Part shown: positions 40,401 to 50,026 of the stretch, piece by piece
Position numbering within the stretch: position 1 is the first letter of the stretch
Layout: every line of letters begins with the position of its first letter
Assembly (NCBI GenBank): GCA_964507245.1
Contig: CAZDQC010000002.1
Span: forward strand, 1 to 64,000
DNA: 64,000 bases
Direction: 5' to 3'
From: GCA-2731375 sp964507245
GTDB lineage: Bacteria > Pseudomonadota > Alphaproteobacteria > GCA-2731375
The notes under the pieces: generated by a model
Seen by the model: the letters and a program-made list of their open reading frames with translations, nothing else
Databases searched by the model: none
What the model was told of the DNA's origin: nothing
Program-made: the position numbers and the translations under genes

Positions 40401-40654
40401 TTTTCGGTTTGTTGCCTATGGTATTCCAAACCAATATCGACTTTGTCGGCCGCAATATTTCGGTCGGTGCACCATCGACACAATGGTGGGTGCAACTGTC
40501 GACGGCGGTGGCCTTCGGTCTGTCATTCGCTACGGTCCTGACCCTATTCGTCACACCGTCCTTATTGGCGCTGGGTGCCCGTACATCTGCTTTCTTCGAC
40601 CGCTGGAAATTGGAGCGGGAGAGGACACAGGCTGGCAAGAGAGCCTCCGCGTAG
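37496..40654 (+). CDS. RND-family efflux pump inner-membrane subunit
   Basis: A proton-driven efflux permease of 1052 residues, the normal length, with about 12 membrane helices and two large periplasmic loops. Helix 4 contains LALILAVGMLVDGAIVVTE, carrying the acidic residues typical of proton relay. It resembles the HAE1/AcrB-like group rather than the heavy-metal CusA group. No outer-membrane factor gene is nearby, so a TolC-like channel must be shared. Confidence 0.95.
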   Translation: MNTLISVAVQNSRTVLSVLVLVLIAGAFSFLTIPKESKPDINIPIVYVSMSHEGISPEDAERLLVRPMEQELRSIEGIKEMRSRAETGHASVLLEFDAGFDSDIALRDVREAIDLVKPDLPDETDEPTAHEVNVGLFPVLVITLAGDVSERTLLMIARNLQHELEMLPGVLEADIAGDREELLEVLVDPLRLESYNISHKELVSAVTRNNQLIGAGPMDTGKGRFPLKVPGLFETAKDILDLPIKVFGDGVIILGDVTTVRRTFKDADSFARINSRHGVTLEIKKRLGENVIETIDQVRRVVNSRSKDWPAGVQVNFIQDESKDIRRMLEDLQNNVLSAILLVMIVVVAALGLHTAGLVGLAIPSSFLLAILVLNSMGLTVNIVVLFALILAVGMLVDGAIVVTEFADRKLAEGLPRREAYILAAQRMAWPIIASTATTLAAFMPLVFWPGVVGEFMKFLPITLVITLTGSLMMALIFVPTLGGLIGKSGSASPKILAALAAAEDGDVRQLPGFTGAYARVLSVVIRRPLLVLLLAIVILVGVQMTYQKVGKGIEFFPAVEPEQSLIHVHARGNMSSREKDALVREVENELLPVKGIRTIYARTGGRYQGEDQAQDVIGTIFIEFSEWDKRRASAEIMAEIRERTAHLAGVWVEPREPAVGPPTGKDIQIEIRSRFPERINPVVAKIRAKLETMSGLLDVEDSRPLPGIEWQVKVDRSQAARFNADILTVGKVVQLVTHGIKVGEYRPDDADEEVEIRIRFPLEYRNLQQLDQLRVQTSHGQVPISNFVTRSPQQRSGLLRRTDGQRVIMVQASVAKGLLSDDKVKEIRNWMAMQTFDQGVDVRFKGPDHEQKEAQQFLIKAFGVALFVMAIILITQFNSFYHALLILTAVIMSTVGVMAGLIITNQAFGIVMTGIGVIALAGVVVNNNIVLIDTYSRLVKGGMEPLEAVVRTGTQRLRPVLLTTVTTIFGLLPMVFQTNIDFVGRNISVGAPSTQWWVQLSTAVAFGLSFATVLTLFVTPSLLALGARTSAFFDRWKLERERTQAGKRASA

Positions 40655-40787
40655 GCAGCGGAATAACGATACTTTCGGCTCTTGGATTGCCATGGCAACT
40701 AGTTGAGCCCACCGCCCAATCACTTTGAACTCCGGTAAAGATCCGTGCACAATATTTGTTTTAGACATTGAACTGGGAGGGTTAGCC

Positions 40788-41717
40788 ATGAATTTACAAG
40801 GTAGAGCTGGCATTGTCACTGGGGCCGGCCGGGGTATCGGACGTGAAGTTGCCTTGTTGTTAGCCAAGGAAGGCGCAAATGTAATTGTTAATGACCCGGG
40901 CGTAGGGAGAGGCGGAGAGGAAACCGACGAGCGGCCCGCTGACGAAGTAGTCGCTGCTATCGCCGAGGCCGGGGGTAACGCTATCGCTAATTTTGACTCC
41001 GTCGCGGAGTACGACAATGCCGGGCGCATGGTGGCACAATGCGTCGATAACTTTGGCAAGATCGATTTTCTTATCAACGTTGCCGGCATGCTCCGAGAGC
41101 GCATGATCTGGAACATGACCGAGGAGGATTTTGATCAGGTGATTCTTGTGCACCTGAAAGGCCACTGGAACATGTGCACCCACGCGGTGAAAGTGATGCG
41201 GGGCCAGCGCCATGGCCGTATCGTCAATTTTTCTTCCGACGCTTTTAAGGGATCGGTAGGGCAATGCAACTATGCTGCCGCGAAGGCTGGAATCATCGGT
41301 CTGACCCGGACCATCGCGCGGGAGGCAGGGCGTTATGGAATTACCGCCAATGCTATGTGCCCACTGGCGGCAACACGTATGACTGTCAACGATGCCGTGA
41401 TTGCAGGCTGGAAACGGCGCTTAGAAGCGGGATTGCTGACGCAAGCGCAATACGAAAACCGGATGGCCATGCCTGGCCCAGAATTTGTCGCGCCAATGGT
41501 CGCCTATCTATGTACCGACGAAAGCCGAGACGTGAACGGCCAGCTGTTCCATGCTGAACGCTCAAAAATTCATACTTATTATTTTGGCGAAGAGGCCCGC
41601 GCAATATACAAACACACCGATGGCGGTATGTTTAGTGTTGGGGAGTTAATTGAAACGGTGCCTGCTTCGTTGATGGAAGGTATTCCTAATATTGCTCCAG
41701 CGGAGGATGCAAATTAG
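40788..41717 (+). CDS. SDR-family oxidoreductase (copy 2, 3-hydroxyacyl-CoA dehydrogenase-like)
   Basis: A short-chain dehydrogenase of 309 residues with VTGAGRGIG, NVAGMLRERMIWNM and YAAAK. The inserted loop (NDPGVGRGGEE, ADEVVAAI) resembles the SDR domain of peroxisomal multifunctional enzyme type 2 and related bacterial (3R)-hydroxyacyl-CoA dehydrogenases. GGGAGG lies before the ATG at 40788. Confidence 0.9.
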   Translation: MNLQGRAGIVTGAGRGIGREVALLLAKEGANVIVNDPGVGRGGEETDERPADEVVAAIAEAGGNAIANFDSVAEYDNAGRMVAQCVDNFGKIDFLINVAGMLRERMIWNMTEEDFDQVILVHLKGHWNMCTHAVKVMRGQRHGRIVNFSSDAFKGSVGQCNYAAAKAGIIGLTRTIAREAGRYGITANAMCPLAATRMTVNDAVIAGWKRRLEAGLLTQAQYENRMAMPGPEFVAPMVAYLCTDESRDVNGQLFHAERSKIHTYYFGEEARAIYKHTDGGMFSVGELIETVPASLMEGIPNIAPAEDAN

Positions 41718-41851
41718 CCGATTGAATTAATTTCAATGTTGAGGAGATTTTTGCTGCCGGCGCGGTTTTGCACGGTTGTGGCAAGCACAATTGTGATGTT
41801 CCGCTATTATTCCGATGATGGGAATGGGAAATGAGGCATCAGGAAAGGCTG

Positions 41852-42718
41852 TTACCGATCCGAATGAAACCCAAGCCAGGCATTCACCATTATCGCCCCA
41901 AGGACCAGACTGCCACCGATCAAGGTTTGCATTGGTGGTTGTTCGCTCAGTACATACCACACCCACAAGGGTCCCAATACTGTTTCCAGCAGCATAATCA
42001 GACTGACCTCGGCCGCCGAAATAAGTTTCGGGCCATAGGTGATTAAGCCCATCGCGACGGGTAAAATCAAACCACCATTCAGCGCAAGAATAGCAAAATC
42101 AGTACTGGTGGGTGTGGTTGGTCCGGCCCCCATGAAAAAGGCAAATGCGCCTGCCAAAAAAGACCCTAACCCGATGGCTGCAAGGGAGTTTATCCGGCGG
42201 TTCTGATTGATCGCGACAAGGGCCGCCGCCATGAATAGTGCGACCAGCACCGCCATTGCGTCGCCAAAAAAGCCGCCACTGCCGATACGGCCCCAAAACA
42301 CCATAACGATACCTGCAATGGCCAGCAGAATGGTCAACCAAGTTCGCAGCGGCAAAATTTGGCGCATCAGAACGATCGCCATGATTGCCGCCATGAAAGG
42401 CATTGCGGCCAGAATAACAAGGGTATTGGCAACCATTGTGTGGGTGATAGAAATTACAAAACATATGTTGCTACCCGTGAACAGCAGGGCGCAGAACAAA
42501 CCATCTTTGAAAAGATCACGTAGGGCATACAGTGGGTTGCGCTGTTCGATCCAGGCATTGATGGCGAATAAGCTGGCAGTCATAAACAAACTGCGCCAGA
42601 ACAAGGTTGTCCAAAGATCAGCCTCAATAAGGCGCAACATCAGGGCGTCCGGCGTCAGGACTAAAACACCGAAAATAGTCATTAGCAGACCGCGTTGATG
42701 GGAATTCAGTTGGCTCAT
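41852..42718 (-). CDS. DMT-superfamily transporter (EamA family, copy 2)
   Basis: A 288-residue membrane protein with about ten hydrophobic segments in two EamA repeats, for example LMLLETVLGPLWVWYVLSE near the C-terminus. The start could also be four codons upstream. The substrate is unknown. It diverges from the hydroxyacid dehydrogenase gene. Confidence 0.88.
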   Translation of the reverse strand: MSQLNSHQRGLLMTIFGVLVLTPDALMLRLIEADLWTTLFWRSLFMTASLFAINAWIEQRNPLYALRDLFKDGLFCALLFTGSNICFVISITHTMVANTLVILAAMPFMAAIMAIVLMRQILPLRTWLTILLAIAGIVMVFWGRIGSGGFFGDAMAVLVALFMAAALVAINQNRRINSLAAIGLGSFLAGAFAFFMGAGPTTPTSTDFAILALNGGLILPVAMGLITYGPKLISAAEVSLIMLLETVLGPLWVWYVLSEQPPMQTLIGGSLVLGAIMVNAWLGFHSDR

Positions 42719-42871
42719 GTTGGGTGTCAATCAGCGGTGGCCGGTTCCTGGACTTGTTGATCCTTGTGCCTTCCGTCAAACTGAGCGGTGGCGACTATTT
42801 TTTGAATTTGGAAAGGTTCCTAGCATGTCCAAGAAGTCTTTGCCCGTTTGTTTACAGGGGAGTGCTCCGAC

Positions 42872-43816
42872 GTGATCGAGCTGTTGCAGGTGACAGCTCT
42901 ACCGCCGTTCTTGGTCGAGCGCTTGGAAAAAGAATTCCTCCTTCATGACTACTTAAACGCGGCAGATCCCGACGATCTTGTGGACGATGTGAGTCCGCGA
43001 ATTCGAGGTATTGTGGCAGGCGGCATGAAAGGGGCCAATGCTGACCTGATCAACCGCCTGAAAAATTTGGAAATCATTGCGTCCTTTAGCGTTGGTTACG
43101 ACGCTACAGACGTGGTGGCGGCCCAGACCCGCGGCGTGATTGTCACTCATACGCCGGAAGTTTTGACAGGCGATGTGGCTGATTTGGCCATGACCTTCAT
43201 CCTTATGGTGCCGCGCCGCATCGGCGAGGCGGAGCGCTTTTTGCGTAACGGGCAATGGCTTGACGGGCGGATGGACCTTGGCACTACAGTTCGTGGTAAG
43301 CGGCTGGGCATCCTGGGCCTAGGCCGGATTGGCAAGGCGGTCGCCCGGAGGGCAGAAGTCTTTGGCTTGAGTATCTCCTATCACGATATCAAGCCCATGG
43401 GTGATCTGGTCTATCGGTCATATCCAACAGCTTTGGATTTAGCGCTTGCAAGCGATATTCTGTTGGTTGCTTGCGAAGGTGGCACGGCAACCCACGGCCT
43501 AGTTGATGTTGATGTTCTGGAAGCCCTGGGCCCGGATGGATATCTGATTAACGCAGCTCGGGGCACTATTGTTGATCAGCAGGCCCTGATCACTGCCCTA
43601 AAGACTGGGATAATTGCAGGCGCCGCCCTGGATGTCTTTGACGGTGAGCCGGAAGTGCCAGCAGAACTGATGTGCATGGAAAATCTGGTTCTGACTCCAC
43701 ACATCGCCAGTTCAACGCGTGAGACACGCCGTGCCATGGCTGATCTTGTTTACGATAATTTACGAGCCCACTTCGATGGCAAACCGGTTCTGACGCCTGT
43801 GCCGCTCCTGGCCTAA
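42872..43816 (+). CDS. D-isomer specific 2-hydroxyacid dehydrogenase
   Basis: An NAD(P)-dependent reductase of 2-oxo acids (glyoxylate/hydroxypyruvate type), 314 residues. The cofactor loop is LGLGRIGKAVARR near residue 148. The catalytic Arg, Glu and His are in NAARGTIVD, DGEPEVP and TPHIASST. The GTG start at 42872 is favoured because AGGGGAG (42856-42862) lies nine bases upstream. Confidence 0.93.
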   Translation: MIELLQVTALPPFLVERLEKEFLLHDYLNAADPDDLVDDVSPRIRGIVAGGMKGANADLINRLKNLEIIASFSVGYDATDVVAAQTRGVIVTHTPEVLTGDVADLAMTFILMVPRRIGEAERFLRNGQWLDGRMDLGTTVRGKRLGILGLGRIGKAVARRAEVFGLSISYHDIKPMGDLVYRSYPTALDLALASDILLVACEGGTATHGLVDVDVLEALGPDGYLINAARGTIVDQQALITALKTGIIAGAALDVFDGEPEVPAELMCMENLVLTPHIASSTRETRRAMADLVYDNLRAHFDGKPVLTPVPLLA

Positions 43817-43893
43817 CGTTATTCGTCTGATAGATTTTGGTGGGACCTTGATATAGGATTATGGCTAACAAATAGATGTTCAAGGAGGAGTGG

Positions 43894-44757
43894 ATGCCTT
43901 CAAAACCATTTCACGTAGAGCCATTGGACGCCACATTTGGTGCAAAGATTACCGACCTTAAACTCGCGGAGCTGGACGAACAGGCGTTTGCAGAACTTTA
44001 CGAGACGTGGCTGGAATATGCGTTGTTGGTTTTTCCGGCTCAACATCTATCCAATGATGAGCAAGTTGCCTTTGCTAAACGCTTCGGAGAATTGGAGTTT
44101 GAACTGACGGCATTGACCAATGTCAGGGAAGACGGCAGCATCCGTACCAGCGACAATGACGACATGGTTAAGATTTTAAAGGGCAACATGGGCTGGCACA
44201 CTGACAGCACATATATGCCGGTGCAGGCCAAAGGCGCTGTCTTCACTGCACACGTGGTGCCGTCAAAGGGAGGAGAGACCGGCTGGGCTGACATGCGCGC
44301 TGGCTACCGTGATCTCGACATGGCTATGAAGGAGAAAATAGCCGATCTGTCTGCTTATCATTCCCTCTATTACAGCCAAAAGAAGTTTGGCAAAATGAAG
44401 GATAAGGAAGATAGTGAATATTTTGGTTATGGCCTTCATGGCCAAGATCCACCTCTGCGGCCCTTGGTCAAAGTGCACCCGGAAACGGGCGTCACGGCTA
44501 TGACTATAGGGCGCCACGCCTATGGCATACCGGGACTGAGCGAAGAAGAGTCAGAAGAATTGTTGCGGGATCTGGTAGATTTCGCTTGTCAGGAACCGCG
44601 CGTTTATCAACATAGCTGGCATCCAGGCGATTTGGTTGTCTGGGACAACCGCTGCTTGATGCACCGAGGTTATCCGTGGGACATGATGGAGCCACGAGTG
44701 ATGTACCACGCTCGCATTGCCGGCGATCTGAAGACGGAATTTGCTGCCCACGCTTGA
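43894..44757 (+). CDS. TauD/TfdA-family Fe(II)/2-oxoglutarate dioxygenase (copy 2)
   Basis: An iron dioxygenase of 287 residues. The HTDSTYMP motif near residue 101 and the CLMHRGYPWD motif near residue 254 supply the His-Asp-His iron site. AGGAGGA precedes the ATG at 43894; an upstream in-frame ATG lies ahead of this ribosome site. It is more TfdA-like than copy 1. It stands alone between a hydroxyacid dehydrogenase and a convergent PhyH gene. Confidence 0.92.
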   Translation: MPSKPFHVEPLDATFGAKITDLKLAELDEQAFAELYETWLEYALLVFPAQHLSNDEQVAFAKRFGELEFELTALTNVREDGSIRTSDNDDMVKILKGNMGWHTDSTYMPVQAKGAVFTAHVVPSKGGETGWADMRAGYRDLDMAMKEKIADLSAYHSLYYSQKKFGKMKDKEDSEYFGYGLHGQDPPLRPLVKVHPETGVTAMTIGRHAYGIPGLSEEESEELLRDLVDFACQEPRVYQHSWHPGDLVVWDNRCLMHRGYPWDMMEPRVMYHARIAGDLKTEFAAHA

Positions 44758-44888
44758 CTTAAATTGTGTTAACGGGACATCCTGGTTTACTTGGCCAATA
44801 ACGGCGTCCAAGCTGCTATTTGGAAGAAGGCCATGGGTTGTCTGTTCGGTATTTTCCGCGGCGGACCTAAATTGCAGCAATAGCCTTC

Positions 44889-46058
44889 CTAAATTGCTAG
44901 GTCCTTCAAGTTGTAGTCGCGGATGACCCGGTCAAAGATTTCATCGGTCAACTGAAATTTGTCCTCAAGTCCAGTGAAGGGTTGATAGTGAAACGGGGTT
45001 TCATCTGGGTGATGCGCCGTACGGGCGTTGATGGCAACGGCAATTACGGCGGACCGCTCAAATACCCGTTTCTCGTCATAGAGATCATCCGCGTTCACAC
45101 TTAGTGCACCCGTTTGGCCCAGTACTGACGACCGACGGTGAAATCCAAAGGTCAAGGAAATCCGCAGATCCGCTGTGGTGTTGGCAAAGGACCCGTGTAG
45201 GCACTGGCGGTTGACAATAGTTACGTCGCCGGCTGCACAAGTCAGGGGTATGGCTCCAGGCAGCATATCGCTACCGTCATTGTCCTTAACCCGATGCTTG
45301 ATATCAATGCGGCCCAGTTTGTGGGTGCCGGGGACAACCCACAGACAATTGCCGGACGTGCTAGGATACAGCTGGATTTGAAAATTAAATCCGTGGATGC
45401 CCTCTTCCCAACGGGGATTATCCCAGTGGGTTACGCCGTCCTGGTGCCAGGCTACGGAACCACCTAGGCCAGGCTGCTTGACGAAAATCGCGTCGTTGAA
45501 TGGTACGAAATCGTCACCGTTAATGGCAGCGGCAATAGCCAACAGTTGTGGATGGCCGTATAGCCGCAGCCCAGATGGCATGTTCTGGCACATATTACGC
45601 ATGAGGTAGAGTACATCTGCCGGTGCATCATCGGCTGCCTTAGGTTGAGTCATCTGGCTGGGGTGCCGACCGCCGAGAAGATCCGTACCGCCCCAGGGGT
45701 CGGATAGTGGCTTGATGAAAGTATACGGCATGTACGTCTGATCTAGCCCCATGGCGGGGCGACCTTCGGCATCCACCTTCGCTTCACGATTGATCGGTGC
45801 ACGAGCGATCATATTGTTGGCATCGATCCGCAACTCCGTTAACTCGTCGGGTTTGATCACATCCTCGATGACATAAAATCCTTTTTCCCAATATGCCGTG
45901 AGAATATCGGGATGGATGTTACCGTCCTGGCAAAACTTTAGAGGCCCGCGATTGCCTACCTCTTTCGCGAGGCGCTCCCCTTCTGCACGATATGCCATCA
46001 TGGAGGTGGCGTGTTCTTCCCGAGTAGGGCGGTGCGATGGAGAAGACAAATTGTTCAT
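44889..46058 (-). CDS. Phytanoyl-CoA dioxygenase family protein
   Basis: A PhyH-fold Fe(II)/2-oxoglutarate oxygenase, about 389 residues. The iron site is visible as AWHQDGVTHWD and the distal CLHGSFANTT, followed by the 2-oxoglutarate-binding Arg in LRISLTF. The start is uncertain: ATG at 46058 is used, but a TTG at 46130 would put the gene directly after the CMD gene stop and couple the two. The substrate is unknown. Confidence 0.88.
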   Translation of the reverse strand: MNNLSSPSHRPTREEHATSMMAYRAEGERLAKEVGNRGPLKFCQDGNIHPDILTAYWEKGFYVIEDVIKPDELTELRIDANNMIARAPINREAKVDAEGRPAMGLDQTYMPYTFIKPLSDPWGGTDLLGGRHPSQMTQPKAADDAPADVLYLMRNMCQNMPSGLRLYGHPQLLAIAAAINGDDFVPFNDAIFVKQPGLGGSVAWHQDGVTHWDNPRWEEGIHGFNFQIQLYPSTSGNCLWVVPGTHKLGRIDIKHRVKDNDGSDMLPGAIPLTCAAGDVTIVNRQCLHGSFANTTADLRISLTFGFHRRSSVLGQTGALSVNADDLYDEKRVFERSAVIAVAINARTAHHPDETPFHYQPFTGLEDKFQLTDEIFDRVIRDYNLKDLAI

Positions 46059-46131
46059 GTCATGGATCCAGGTTTCGTGACGGTATTTTTTGATGAGGCT
46101 AATACTCTCGGATGAATTGTCACAAGCCAAC

Positions 46132-46677
46132 TCAAGGCAGGGGAAATTCCTCTAGATAGGAGGTGTAACAGTCCTCTACGTCAATTTCCAGGCTGCCCAG
46201 CAGGCGAACAACGGCGTTATAGAAGGCGATGACGATGGTCAGGTCGACCAGCAGCTCCTCGTTTAGATGCGTTTTCAATTTGGCGAAGGTAGCTTCTGAG
46301 ATCTTGCCCTCCTCCGTCATTTCCCGTGCCGCCCGCAGCACCGCTCGATCCAGTTGCGGTAATCCGCTGTTGCGGCCTTTGGTCTCGGTGATCATGGCGT
46401 GGATGTCATCATCGGTAACCCCGAAATCTCGGCCGATCTTTATGTGATGGCTGTATTCGTACTCACTGCGAGCCAGGTAGCCAACTTGCAGGATGGCCAG
46501 TTCGCGCAGACGTGGGTCCAGTTTTGAACCAAATCGAATATATTGTCCTATATTGCCGAAGTTGCGAGCGCCGCCGGGACTGTGCACCAGGGCGCGGTGC
46601 AAATTTATGTTCCGTTTTAAGAGGTCTTTGTCTTCATCCTCAAGATCGTCCAAGTCGAGATAGGAAATACGCGCCAT
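46132..46677 (-). CDS. Carboxymuconolactone decarboxylase family protein
   Basis: A small all-helical protein (181 residues) of the CMD/AhpD superfamily. The conserved LAILQVGYLARSEYEYSHHI segment has the His pair but no CxxC, so it is not an AhpD-type peroxidase. GGAGG lies before the ATG at 46677. It is in a minus-strand run MFS-SDR-CMD-PhyH, probably one operon; the role within it is unknown. Confidence 0.9.
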   Translation of the reverse strand: MARISYLDLDDLEDEDKDLLKRNINLHRALVHSPGGARNFGNIGQYIRFGSKLDPRLRELAILQVGYLARSEYEYSHHIKIGRDFGVTDDDIHAMITETKGRNSGLPQLDRAVLRAAREMTEEGKISEATFAKLKTHLNEELLVDLTIVIAFYNAVVRLLGSLEIDVEDCYTSYLEEFPLP

Positions 46678-46693
46678 GGGATGCCTCCAGTTC

Positions 46694-47509
46694 TCAGGCG
46701 TTGGGGTCGCGGGCTGGGCCGGAGATGGTAATGCCGCCATCCACGACCAAGGTCTGGCCGGTGATATATCGTGCCCGGGCGGAACATAGAAAGACCACCG
46801 CGTTACCTATATCCCAGCCGCTGCCCTCAATGCCCAGTGGCGAGGCCTTGCGCCGGCCTTCGCGGGCTGTTTCCGACATGCCCCGGCTGTAGACCATGGG
46901 CGTGTAGACGGGACCAGGTGCGATGCAATTGGCTCGCACTCCATCGGCGGCGTGGTCCATGGCCATGGCCCGGGTCAAGGCAATTACCGCGCCCTTCGAG
47001 GCGGAATAGGCGGTCAGCCCCCGTGGTCGTAGGGCAGAGATGGAGGAGACATTGACTATGGCACCGCCGTCGCCACCATCTATCATAGCGGGAATGGCAT
47101 ACTTCGCGGCCAGGAACATGGATTGTACGTTGATGCGCATGACTCGGTCCCAGTTCTCCATGGTCTCCTCCACCACCGATCCCTGGCTGCCAATACCCAC
47201 ATTGTTATCCAGAACATCTACGCGGCCATAGGCCTCCATGGCCTTGTCAACCATAGCCTCGCAGTCAGCTTCTCTGGTGGTTTCTGCTTGGTGTGCAAAG
47301 GCCTCACCGCCTTCTGCCTCGATCATTTTGACAGTTTCAGTTGCCCGCCCCAGATCTCGATCCACGCACAAGATCCTGGCGCCGGCCTTGGCCAAAAGGA
47401 CGGCAGCGGCGCGGCCGTTGCCGATACCCCCTTCCGCTGCGCCCGCGCCTGAGACAATAGCAACCTTACCGTCCAGTTGGTCATCATTAGGAGCGAAAAT
47501 TTTCGCCAT
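46694..47509 (-). CDS. SDR-family oxidoreductase (copy 3)
   Basis: A 271-residue short-chain dehydrogenase. The glycine loop is the extended SGAGAAEGGIGNGRA form, NNVGIG follows, and the YSASK catalytic pair is near residue 160. GGAGG precedes the ATG. It lies between the MFS gene and the CMD gene in the same operon. Confidence 0.93.
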   Translation of the reverse strand: MAKIFAPNDDQLDGKVAIVSGAGAAEGGIGNGRAAAVLLAKAGARILCVDRDLGRATETVKMIEAEGGEAFAHQAETTREADCEAMVDKAMEAYGRVDVLDNNVGIGSQGSVVEETMENWDRVMRINVQSMFLAAKYAIPAMIDGGDGGAIVNVSSISALRPRGLTAYSASKGAVIALTRAMAMDHAADGVRANCIAPGPVYTPMVYSRGMSETAREGRRKASPLGIEGSGWDIGNAVVFLCSARARYITGQTLVVDGGITISGPARDPNA

Positions 47510-47528
47510 GCGTTTCCTCCATCTCTTT

Positions 47529-48740
47529 TTATTTTGCCGTAATCGGTCTTAGTGGGCTCCCACTCAGGCGATAGGAAAGTATCACAATCAGATTGCCGCA
47601 ACCCATGAACGTGGCAAAAGCGAAGGACCATGTATAGTCGCCACTGATATCGAACAATGCCCCGCCCATATAGCTGCCCAGACCCATGCCGATCCAGGCG
47701 AACAGGTTAACGATGGCCCAGCAACGGGCGGCGACCTTCTCTGGAACCATGAAGTTGACGCAAATAATCATGGACGACATGACCCCGGAAAAGAAAAATC
47801 CGAACACCGCCGCGAGAATATAAATAGCGGCTAAGGATTGCATGTGAGGGAACCAGGCCACTAGGCAAGTCTGCCCCAGGGACATGCATGCATACGTTTG
47901 TAGCGGTCCTATCATGTCGCACAGTTTACCGGAACAGAGCCGACCCATGGCACCCGCTACCATGATTGTAGTCAGTACGGATGCAGCTATTTCTGGCGTG
48001 AAGCCAGTATCGGACAGGGCCGGGACAACGTGCACGGTAGCTACGGACATACAGGAACAACAAAAAATCGTAGCGACGGAGAGCCAGATCACTGTGCTCT
48101 TAGCTGATCCAAGGGCCCAGGCCCCGCCAGCATCCGCACCGTCTTTGATAGCGGCAATGCGCGCCCGCTTCATTGGTGGATCCCGGGTCAGCGTTGCGAC
48201 GGCCATACCCAACAGTAAATATACCAAACCCAGGATCAGATAGGCGGTTTGCCAATCAAATGCTGAGATCAGCAAGCTAGCGCAAAAAGGTACAGCCGCT
48301 TGACCGAAGGCGCTGCCGGCCAGACCGACACCCAGGGCCAGGCCCTTATTGTGGGTAAACCACTGCCCAATATTAGCCCAAACCGTGCAGGCAATGGCGG
48401 CATGGCCGAAGGCGCCGAAAAGAAAATAGGCCAAGTAAAATTGCCAGATCGCCGAGATTTGGCTGAGCAGTAACAGACCAGTAGCTAAGGCCGTTGCGCC
48501 CATAAACATAAATCGCCGGGTCGGTTTGCGGTCGGCAAAATAACCCAAGGGAATTCCAAATGCTGCCGCGGAAAATGCGGCGATGGTGTATCCGGCGGCC
48601 GTCGCGCCCCGTGACCAGCCAAACTCCGCGATTAACGGCTTCAGGAAAACACCAACGGAGGCCAGACCGCCAAAACTCATAGCAGACAAGGTGAACCCTA
48701 CAAACACCATGACCCAACCGCGGTAGCTGTCCGACTTCAT
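47529..48740 (-). CDS. MFS transporter (copy 2, OFA/monocarboxylate-type)
   Basis: A major-facilitator permease of about 403 residues with 12 hydrophobic segments. The KSDSYRGWVMVFVGF start and GVFLKPLIAEFGWSRG loop resemble monocarboxylate and oxalate/formate antiporter relatives. ATG at 48740 follows a GGAAG. It heads the operon with an SDR, a CMD protein and a PhyH oxygenase, so an organic acid substrate is plausible. Confidence 0.88.
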   Translation of the reverse strand: MKSDSYRGWVMVFVGFTLSAMSFGGLASVGVFLKPLIAEFGWSRGATAAGYTIAAFSAAAFGIPLGYFADRKPTRRFMFMGATALATGLLLLSQISAIWQFYLAYFLFGAFGHAAIACTVWANIGQWFTHNKGLALGVGLAGSAFGQAAVPFCASLLISAFDWQTAYLILGLVYLLLGMAVATLTRDPPMKRARIAAIKDGADAGGAWALGSAKSTVIWLSVATIFCCSCMSVATVHVVPALSDTGFTPEIAASVLTTIMVAGAMGRLCSGKLCDMIGPLQTYACMSLGQTCLVAWFPHMQSLAAIYILAAVFGFFFSGVMSSMIICVNFMVPEKVAARCWAIVNLFAWIGMGLGSYMGGALFDISGDYTWSFAFATFMGCGNLIVILSYRLSGSPLRPITAK

Positions 48741-49267
48741 ACTCGTCACTTCCCCAACCAAATGGTGCCGTGAGTCTAGCAGGCTCCGCCATGCTTGCCA
48801 TCCATTGTCGGTCGGGGTAATCGCAGGTCAATAATCTCACCAACACTGGAGGCCACATATGCCGCTATCCCAAGCCATGGAACGAGGACAAATTCGCAAC
48901 CGCGCGATTTAGATAACTGCCTATCAGCGCGCTGTCGGCGTAGTGGATGCGGAAGGTCATAATTCGGATATCAAGCCGTATTAGCCACGTCCGATTTGAC
49001 CTATAACCTGGAAACCATCAAACTCAATTCTCCCCAGAATTTTATGCGCCGGCGAGGCAGCAGATTGGAAATTGTCCAGGGTGTAGTCTATCTGGATCGA
49101 CCTACGGAGCAATTTGTCGAGTGTTTGGTCTTGATCATGAATGCCAGCGGCAACATCTGACGCGATTATTGGCTCCTGATGCAAAACCGGATCATTTCTG
49201 GGTCGATTACGGCGTTGAATAGCATTACCTTGAGGACGAACGTCCAATCAGAATAGGGAACGGCGAC
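48741..49267. other. Intergenic region, possibly decayed coding sequence
   Basis: About 527 bases between divergent genes with no intact gene. Short open stretches occur in several plus-strand frames (for example around 48980-49200), each soon interrupted by stops, as in decayed sequence. No family could be recognised. Confidence 0.45.
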
Positions 49268-50026
49268 ATGAGTGGAGAAGGCAAGGTAGCCATTGTGACG
49301 GGTGCGGGATCAGGCGTTGGCCGCGGTGCAGCTGTTGCGTTGCTTTCGGAAGGTTATTCGGTGGTTCTGGCCGGTCGGCGGGAGGGTGCTTTGGAGGAAA
49401 CTATAGCTGAGGCTGGCGTAGATGCTAGACGGGCAATTGCCGTCGTCACGGATGTTACTGATCCCGATGACTGTGCCGCACTGTTTGGCGCGACGACAAA
49501 GGCATTCAGCCGGCTGGATCTGTTGTTCAACAACGCTGGGGCCGGTGCGCCGCCAGTGAACCTCGAGGATCTAACGTTCGAACAATGGTCAATGGTAGTG
49601 AACGTCAACCTGACGGGCGTGTTCCTGTGCACGCAAGAGGCATTCCGGGTAATGAAGGCTCAGGATCCAATGGGTGGCCGTATCATCAACAACGGCTCTA
49701 TATCGGCCCACACGCCACGGCCAAACTCTTCGCCCTATACCTCAACCAAGCACGCGGTGACCGGCTTGACTAAATCCACCTCCCTGGATGGCCGGAAATA
49801 CAATATCGCTTGTGGCCAGATTGATATCGGCAATGCCCTGACGCCCATGACCGGACGCATGGTCGATGGCGTGCCTCAGGCGGACGGTTCCATTAAGCCG
49901 GAGCCCGTCATGGACGTAGATAATGTATCGAAGGCAATCGTCTACATGGCCAGCTTACCCTTGGATGCTAATATACAAACGCTAACGGTCATGGCGACGC
50001 AAATGCCCTTCGTGGGCCGAGGCTAG
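49268..50026 (+). CDS. SDR-family oxidoreductase (copy 4)
   Basis: A 252-residue classical SDR with VTGAGSGVGRG at the N-terminus, NNAGAG, and YTSTK near residue 157. The substrate is unknown. It stands ahead of the upp operon with a 270-base gap in which no intact gene is seen. Confidence 0.93.
   Translation: MSGEGKVAIVTGAGSGVGRGAAVALLSEGYSVVLAGRREGALEETIAEAGVDARRAIAVVTDVTDPDDCAALFGATTKAFSRLDLLFNNAGAGAPPVNLEDLTFEQWSMVVNVNLTGVFLCTQEAFRVMKAQDPMGGRIINNGSISAHTPRPNSSPYTSTKHAVTGLTKSTSLDGRKYNIACGQIDIGNALTPMTGRMVDGVPQADGSIKPEPVMDVDNVSKAIVYMASLPLDANIQTLTVMATQMPFVGRG

Noticed and set aside
41721..41737. ATTGAA-TTAAT-TTCAAT inverted repeat after the SDR at 40788-41717
   Set aside because: Only six AT-rich pairs with no T-run; too weak to call a terminator.
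48981..49247. An 88-codon minus-strand frame in the gap before the SDR at 49268
   Set aside because: No ribosome site, no domain; composition looks like chance or decayed sequence.
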